Below the pieces are notes generated by a model. The model searched no databases. It was given only the letters and a program-made list of their open reading frames with translations, and was not told where the DNA came from. Both the position numbers and the translations under genes were made by a program. Positions 59,753 through 64,000 of a stretch of DNA of 64,000 nucleotides are shown in pieces. Origin of the DNA: Selenomonadales bacterium (GTDB lineage Bacteria > Bacillota > UBA994); assembly GCA_018335585.1 (NCBI GenBank), contig JAGXRZ010000020.1, positions 186,001-250,000 of the forward strand. The letters are read 5' to 3'. Position 1 is the stretch's first letter. Each line of letters begins with the position of its first letter.

Positions 59753-60947
59753 AAACAACAGAGAAAGTCGAATGCTCAAAGCACCTGCGCTTATTATTCT
59801 CTTCGCCTGCATCGCTGTCTTTCTCACAGGCTGCTGGAGCGCGCGAGAAATCGAAGACCTGGCCTTTGTGATGGCTATGGGTGTAGACACCGACCCGGAA
59901 GGAGTGCGCATCACTTATCAGCTGGCTCTTCCCGCCCCGGGTGGGGAGGGCCCGGGAGCGCAAGGAGGGGCGCAAAGTCCGGTGTGGGTAACTAGTGTCG
60001 CTGCGCCAAGCATTGCCGAGGCCATGCTTCGCCTTCCCGCTGTGCTCGGCAAAGTGCCCTTTACCGGACACACTCTGGCCGTCGTAATCGGTGAGGAGTA
60101 TGCGCGGCACGGTATCGGCGAGCTCTTGGACTATCTCGCACGTGACCGCGAACTGCGCGACCGCGTGCGCCTCGCTGTGTCCTTCGGGGAAGCGAAAGAG
60201 GTCTTGGAGGTCGAGCCGCGCATAGAGGCCATGCCGGCGGAATACCTGTTTAACCTGTTACGGCAGGGAGAGGCAACCGGCATTGTTCCACCCGCCGACT
60301 TTCTGAGCGTCCGCATTGCCTATGCTAACCGCCCGCGCCTGCAAATTAAACTGCCAGCGCTGCAGCCTGCGCCGCCCCCCGCAGATGCTGAAGCCGACCC
60401 GGCGGCCAAAGCAGAAGAAAAACCGCCGGCCACAGCTATCGAGCTAAAGGGCACGGCGGTGTTTCGCGACGACAAACTGGTAGGGTTTCTAGACGAACGG
60501 GAAAGCCGCGGCGTGGCATGGTTAGCCGAGAACCTGCGCATGGCGGTAGTAACAGTCCTGAGGGAGGAAGGCCCGCTAGTCCAGCTCGCCAACTACTCGT
60601 CCGTCAGATTTAGTGCGCGCAAGGACAACGGCGGCTACCGCCTGCACGCGCGGGTCAGCCAAGACGGCAACCTTACGGCGTGGCCACACCCCGAGCAAAC
60701 CATCACCCATGCCCTGCTCAAACAAATCGAGGCCGACCTAGCAGAAGTAGTGGCCGACGAGATTCACAGCGCCCTAGAGAGGCTCCAGCAAGAGTTTAAC
60801 GCGGACATTTTGGGGCTCGGAGAACAGATGCGCCGCCTCCAGCCGGACTATATGGCCACACTCGACTGGAACGCGGCTTTTCCGGCACTAATCGTAGAAG
60901 TCGAGGTGCGGGCGGCTTTCCGTCGCGTTGGGCTTACGATTAGATAA
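59745..60947 (+). CDS. gerAC: Spore germination receptor lipoprotein subunit GerAC family
   Basis: A 400-residue lipoprotein. A hydrophobic signal ends in the lipobox FLTGCW, so Lgt and LspA (both in this window) should process it. Then ReIEDLAFVMAMGVDTDPEG, PFTGHTLAVVIGEEYARHGIGELLDYLARD (in part) and AVFRDDKLVGFLDERESRGVAWL (in part) follow. A proline/alanine-rich acidic insert (about residues 200-230) is not part of the usual core. The ATG at 59745 overlaps the gerAB stop. It ends 2 bp from the convergent rubredoxin gene. Confidence 0.94.
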   Translation: MSENNRESRMLKAPALIILFACIAVFLTGCWSAREIEDLAFVMAMGVDTDPEGVRITYQLALPAPGGEGPGAQGGAQSPVWVTSVAAPSIAEAMLRLPAVLGKVPFTGHTLAVVIGEEYARHGIGELLDYLARDRELRDRVRLAVSFGEAKEVLEVEPRIEAMPAEYLFNLLRQGEATGIVPPADFLSVRIAYANRPRLQIKLPALQPAPPPADAEADPAAKAEEKPPATAIELKGTAVFRDDKLVGFLDERESRGVAWLAENLRMAVVTVLREEGPLVQLANYSSVRFSARKDNGGYRLHARVSQDGNLTAWPHPEQTITHALLKQIEADLAEVVADEIHSALERLQQEFNADILGLGEQMRRLQPDYMATLDWNAAFPALIVEVEVRAAFRRVGLTIR

Positions 60948-60949
60948 AC

Positions 60950-61108
60950 CTATTCTTCCGGTTCAAATTGGTCTTTGCCCACGCCGCATAGCGGACATAC
61001 CCAATCGTCATGAATGTCTTCGAAGGCTGTCCCCGGAGCAATGCCGCTCTCGGGGTCTCCTTCGTTGGGATCATAGACATAGTTGCATACTACGCACACC
61101 CACCTCAC
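60950..61108 (-). CDS. Rubredoxin
   Basis: A 52-residue electron carrier with a single iron bound by four cysteines: CVVC (5-8) and CPLC (38-41). The middle reads [28 protein letters not shown], fully typical. The GTG start at 61108 has GGAGGTG 6 bp upstream. In anaerobes rubredoxin passes electrons to rubrerythrin or flavodiiron proteins in oxidative defence. A flavoprotein gene lies divergently on the other side of the intergenic region. Confidence 0.95.
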   Translation of the reverse strand: MRWVCVVCNYVYDPNEGDPESGIAPGTAFEDIHDDWVCPLCGVGKDQFEPEE

Positions 61109-61134
61109 TCGTGCCACCTCCTTCCTTTAGGCCA

Positions 61135-61163
61135 AATATACCATCTCGCGCGCATCGGCTCAA
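61135..61163 (-). promoter_or_regulatory. Sigma-A-type promoter of the rubredoxin gene
   Basis: Minus-strand TTGAGC (61163-61158), a 17-bp spacer and TATATT (61140-61135), matching 4/6 and 5/6. The predicted start lies about 20 bp before the GTG codon. Confidence 0.55.
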
Positions 61164-61224
61164 GCAAATGCTTGCCTCACCGCAAGAGAAGTGCTACATT
61201 GACTGTGAATGGGGGCGTTTTAGC

Positions 61225-61791
61225 ATGCGCGTCATTGCACTACAAGGCAGCCCGCGGCGAGACGGACACACCGCCCTACTGCTTGAGTCGTTTTTGTCCC
61301 CCTTCTGCACTGCTCATGCGGTCAAGCGCGTCGATGTCTGCTATCAACATATACTCCCCTGTTGGTCATGCTATGCCTGCCAAAACAGCGGCTTATGCGT
61401 GCGGGACGACGACATGCGTCAGCTATACACCCACCTAGCCGAGGACGACGTAGTAGTCATCGCGTCGCCCATATACTTCTACGGCGTCACGGCGCAGCTT
61501 AAGGCGGTTGTCGACCGTTGCCAGCCTTTCTGGACTCATCCAAACAGACGCAAAACCTCTCGCGTGGGAGTGCTGTTACTCACGGCCGGTGCGCCTGACG
61601 GCCCAGGCACCGGCGTAAGTACTACCGCCGCGCAGGTGCGTATATTCTTAACGTGCATCGGTGCGCCGCTAAAACACGTCTTCGCGGCTACTAATACGGA
61701 TGCCGTCCCGGCGCGCGAGCAACACGGGTTACTCACAGAAGTAGCGGCAGCGGCACGGCAGTTAGCAGGAGCCGCCAAAGGGGGCAATTGA
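61225..61791 (+). CDS. NADPH-dependent FMN reductase / flavodoxin-like iron-sulfur flavoprotein
   Basis: A 188-residue flavodoxin-fold protein. The FMN phosphate loop is ALQGSPRRDGHTALLLE. A cysteine group CWSCYACQNSGLC around residues 50-62 is typical of iron-sulfur flavoproteins and related oxidoreductases. SPIYFYGVTAQLKAVVDRCQPFW (in part) and LLTAGAPDGPGTG follow. GGGGGCG precedes the ATG. It probably carries electrons between NAD(P)H and acceptors; the partner is unknown, possibly the divergent rubredoxin. Confidence 0.88.
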   Translation: MRVIALQGSPRRDGHTALLLESFLSPFCTAHAVKRVDVCYQHILPCWSCYACQNSGLCVRDDDMRQLYTHLAEDDVVVIASPIYFYGVTAQLKAVVDRCQPFWTHPNRRKTSRVGVLLLTAGAPDGPGTGVSTTAAQVRIFLTCIGAPLKHVFAATNTDAVPAREQHGLLTEVAAAARQLAGAAKGGN

Positions 61792-61795
61792 CGGA

Positions 61796-62749
61796 GTGCG
61801 AGATGCAACTACACAGGTATTGTCGGAACTTATGTCGGGCCGAGCGCGCTCGGGTGAAGCTATAGCCCGGCAGCTCGGTGTTTCTCGCGCCGCGGTGTGG
61901 AAGCACGTCACGGCGCTCCGCGCACTTGGCTACGAGATTGACTCCCGTACCGGTACCGGCTACACGCTGACGCATATCCCCGACCACCCCCATGCCGTGC
62001 TGGTGCACCAATACTTTGCCCCGGTCGCGTTAGGCAAGACCATAATCTACTTGCCGGAGTGCGGCTCCACAAATGCTGAGCTGCGGGCAAGGGCGGAAGC
62101 GGGCGCACCGGCAGGACTCGTAATCACCGCGGACGAACAGCATGCAGGCCGGGGCAGACGCGGCCGCACCTGGACCGCTGCGCGTGGAACCGCGCTCTTG
62201 TTTTCTGTCCTTTTGCGCCCACAAATGCCACCCGGTGAACTCGCCGGGCTTACACTCCTAGCCGGGGTAGCGGTAGCGGAAGCCCTGCGAGAACTAGGTG
62301 TAACCGCGACGCTCAAGTGGCCAAACGACGTGCACATCGCCGGCAAAAAAGTGTGCGGCATCCTCGCGGAACTTAGTGGCGAGCTCGACTACACGAGCTA
62401 TGTCATCCTAGGGATTGGTGTAAATGTCTGGGAACATCCCACGGGCGCCGAGTACGCAAGCACATCACTCGCGGCCGAAGGCGTACGGCAGAGTCGGGCA
62501 AAAGTGCTGGCAACGATTCTAGCCGCGCTAGAGACCAACATAGACTTATTTAGAGCCGGGCACCTTGCCGCATGTCTCGCGAAATGGCGGGAGTTTAGCG
62601 CCACGCTTGGACGCCAGGTGACTGTGCACGGTGTGTCCGAGAGTTATACCGGGCTGGCACGCGATATAACCGCCGAAGGAGCGTTAGTCGTGCGCTTAGA
62701 TGACGGCCAGGAGAAAGTTCTCACCGCAGGCGATGTAACTATTAGATAA
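61796..62749 (+). CDS. birA: Bifunctional biotin--protein ligase / biotin operon repressor
   Basis: A 317-residue BirA with a DNA-binding domain. The N-terminal winged HTH (SGEAIARQLGVSRAAVWKHV, residues about 18-37) precedes the ligase core with GSTNAELRARAE, the ATP/biotin loop GRGRRGRTWTA, LKWPNDVHIAGKKVCGILAE and ILGIGVNV. It attaches biotin to carboxyl carriers and represses biotin genes. The GTG start lies 4 bp after the flavoprotein stop. The convergent bioY partial gene at the right edge is a likely target, beyond the window. Confidence 0.95.
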   Translation: MRDATTQVLSELMSGRARSGEAIARQLGVSRAAVWKHVTALRALGYEIDSRTGTGYTLTHIPDHPHAVLVHQYFAPVALGKTIIYLPECGSTNAELRARAEAGAPAGLVITADEQHAGRGRRGRTWTAARGTALLFSVLLRPQMPPGELAGLTLLAGVAVAEALRELGVTATLKWPNDVHIAGKKVCGILAELSGELDYTSYVILGIGVNVWEHPTGAEYASTSLAAEGVRQSRAKVLATILAALETNIDLFRAGHLAACLAKWREFSATLGRQVTVHGVSESYTGLARDITAEGALVVRLDDGQEKVLTAGDVTIR

Positions 62750-62767
62750 ACAAAATGGGGGCTAAGC

Positions 62768-63745
62768 ATGATTCCGCATATTATGGTTCTAGCTACAGGC
62801 GGGACAATCGCCGGCCGAGGCGACTCACCGCTGCAAACCATGGGCTATCGAGCCGGCCAGTTTACTGTCGATGAAATGTTAGATGACTTACCCGACATTA
62901 CCTCTTCGGTTCGCGTGTCGGGCGAGCAGTTCGTCAATCTTCCAAGCTCGGCGCTAACCCCTACCGATTGGCTAAAACTAGCGCAGCGAGTCAATGCCCT
63001 GTTAAGCGAAAACGATATTGACGGCATAGTCATTACCCACGGCACCGACACCATGGAAGAAACCGCCTTCTTTCTCCACCTTGTAGTTCAGAGTAAGAAG
63101 CCCGTTGTTCTCGTAGGTGCTATGCGGCCGGCCACGGCACTCAGTCCCGACGGCCCGATGAATCTCGTGAACGCAATTAGAGTAGCGGCGGCTAACGGTT
63201 CCAAAGGCTTAGGCGTGTTAGTAGTGATGAACGACGAGATATTTTCTGCCCGTGACGTCACCAAAACCAGCACAACTAGACTAGACGCCTTTCGCTCGCC
63301 CGACTTTGGCGCACTAGGTAGCATCGACAACGGCCAAGTAGGAATCTACCGCCGACCGCTGCGCAAACACACACTAGACGCAGTTTTTCGCGTGGGTGGA
63401 CTAGCTAAACTCCCCCGCGTGGACATTGTGCTGGGGTATGTTGGCGCAGACGACGTATTGGTGAAAGCCGTACTTAAGGCCGGGGCGCAAGGCATCGTAC
63501 TGGCGGGGACGGGAGCAGGACACATTTCTCCTTCAGCCGACCGCTCCTTGCAAACGGCTATGGAGAGAGGCACTATTATCGTGCGCTCTAGTCGCACAGG
63601 CGGCGGGCGCATCCTCCCCGCATCCTTAGATGACTTTATTGCCTGCGACAACCTCTCGCCCCAAAAGGCGCGCATCCTGCTGATGCTAGCGCTAACTATA
63701 ACACGCGACGCAGCCGAAATTCAGCGCATGTTCGGCGAATACTAA
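62768..63745 (+). CDS. L-asparaginase (type I/II family)
   Basis: A 325-residue asparaginase hydrolysing asparagine to aspartate and ammonia. The catalytic threonines lie in LATGGTIAG (T13) and in IVITHGTDTMEETAFF. GAMRPATALSPDGPMNL and TGAGHISPS are also conserved. No signal peptide is seen, so it is probably cytosolic. A weak GGGGGC SD lies upstream. It ends before a terminator hairpin shared with bioY. Confidence 0.94.
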   Translation: MIPHIMVLATGGTIAGRGDSPLQTMGYRAGQFTVDEMLDDLPDITSSVRVSGEQFVNLPSSALTPTDWLKLAQRVNALLSENDIDGIVITHGTDTMEETAFFLHLVVQSKKPVVLVGAMRPATALSPDGPMNLVNAIRVAAANGSKGLGVLVVMNDEIFSARDVTKTSTTRLDAFRSPDFGALGSIDNGQVGIYRRPLRKHTLDAVFRVGGLAKLPRVDIVLGYVGADDVLVKAVLKAGAQGIVLAGTGAGHISPSADRSLQTAMERGTIIVRSSRTGGGRILPASLDDFIACDNLSPQKARILLMLALTITRDAAEIQRMFGEY

Positions 63746-63760
63746 GGTGACCAAACTAAG

Positions 63761-63785
63761 AGGACTTCACGCGCGGTGAAGTCCT
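63761..63785 (+). terminator. Terminator between asparaginase and bioY
   Basis: AGGACTTCAC-GCGCG-GTGAAGTCCT, a 10-bp perfect stem, followed on the plus strand by TTCTTT. It lies 15 bp after the asparaginase stop. The bioY stop codon (63769-63767) is inside the stem; the minus side has no long T run, so termination of bioY here is less certain. Confidence 0.8.
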
Positions 63786-64000
63786 TTCTTTAGTTGACGG
63801 CCGATAAAGAGCGCTAGCGCTGCTTTGACTAAGTCGAGCCCAATAAACGGAGCCGCAGCCACACGAATGGCCCACCAGAAGTCTACCGGCCTACCGAGGT
63901 AGAACCGCACAATCGCAAAGAGATAAGGCAGCCCCACGGCATAGAGTGCCACAAGGCCTAAGACAATCGCCAAAGCTCCGCCACGCGGCGTGTCAATGTT
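63767..64000 (-). CDS. bioY: Biotin transporter BioY, 5'-truncated by window edge
   Basis: About 77 C-terminal codons of BioY, the substrate-binding membrane subunit of the biotin ECF transporter. Visible: DTPRGGALAIVLGLV, LFAIVRFYLGRPVDFWWAI, and PFIGLDLVKAALALFIGRQL with a final basic tail, typical of the last three membrane helices. The start lies off the right edge. Convergent to birA and asparaginase. Confidence 0.85.
   Translation of the reverse strand, partial: NIDTPRGGALAIVLGLVALYAVGLPYLFAIVRFYLGRPVDFWWAIRVAAAPFIGLDLVKAALALFIGRQLKKGLHRA

Noticed and set aside
60928-61224. N-terminal extension of the flavoprotein gene back to 60928
   Set aside because: The extension runs through the rubredoxin gene on the other strand; ATG at 61225 has an SD and begins at the conserved FMN loop.

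Overview
The window looks like chromosome from an anaerobic, spore-forming member of the Bacillota, most like Clostridia of the Peptococcaceae/Thermoanaerobacterales type. Evidence for sporulation: spoIIGA-sigE-sigG-spoIIR, an spoVD-type PBP with PASTA repeats, an alpha/beta SASP, CotE and CotS homologues, YheC/YheD-type coat ATP-grasp proteins and a gerA operon. Evidence for anaerobic life: rubredoxin, a flavoprotein reductase and an HgdC-type CoA-dehydratase activase cassette. The species cannot be named from this sequence. No tRNA, rRNA, IS element, prophage or CRISPR array was seen. Most genes are in tight operons with clear Shine-Dalgarno (SD) sequences.

Layout. 1-5903 (minus): priA (3' part missing), rpoZ, remA, yicC and a Ca2+ P-type ATPase. 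5994-7739 (plus): rqcH. 7712-13784 (minus): pyrR, rluD, lspA, DUF5665, a racemase-family gene, divIVA, yggT, sepF, yggS and an HlyD-like gene. 13887-18048 (minus): nrdR, then ylmC, spoIIR, sigG, sigE and spoIIGA, carrying early-sporulation control signals. 18119-33504 (minus): a long division and cell-wall (dcw) cluster from mraZ to ftsZ. 33740-39678 (minus): DUF2200 and a molybdenum-cofactor operon, flanked by heptanucleotide-repeat islands. 40011-43960: an SASP, a HAD hydrolase and three activase/dehydratase-like genes. 44021-53620 (minus): DUF421, then a seven-gene spore-coat operon (five ATP-grasp or amidoligase genes, a GNAT and a CotS-like protein), preceded by cotE. 53740-55829 (minus): an HtrA-like protease and lgt. 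55978-60947 (plus): a CDF transporter and gerAA-gerAB-gerAC. 60950-64000: rubredoxin, a flavoprotein, birA, asparaginase and the end of bioY.

The most interesting features: (1) a terminator-bounded operon with four ATP-grasp ligases plus a degenerate ATP-grasp/PhiEco32-type amidoligase fusion, a GNAT and a CotS-like protein, which looks like a peptide-tagging or amide-ligation system of the spore surface; (2) islands of period-7 tandem repeats with several different heptamer words, including inverted copies flanking the molybdenum-cofactor operon; (3) a compact regulatory knot between ftsZ and spoIIGA, where a terminator hairpin, a Spo0A-type promoter with a 22-bp spacer and the spoIIGA ribosome-binding site share the same 50 bp, and spoIIGA appears to start at AUU; (4) forespore-type promoters ahead of sigG and gerAA that fit the sigma-F/G consensus closely.

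Several usual neighbours are missing: gmk and coaBC from the yicC-priA operon, murD, murC and murB from the dcw cluster, and ileS near lspA. Starts were placed using SD spacing and family N-termini, so many differ from the longest open frame. Nothing could be searched or computed; all family calls come from reading the translated sequence.
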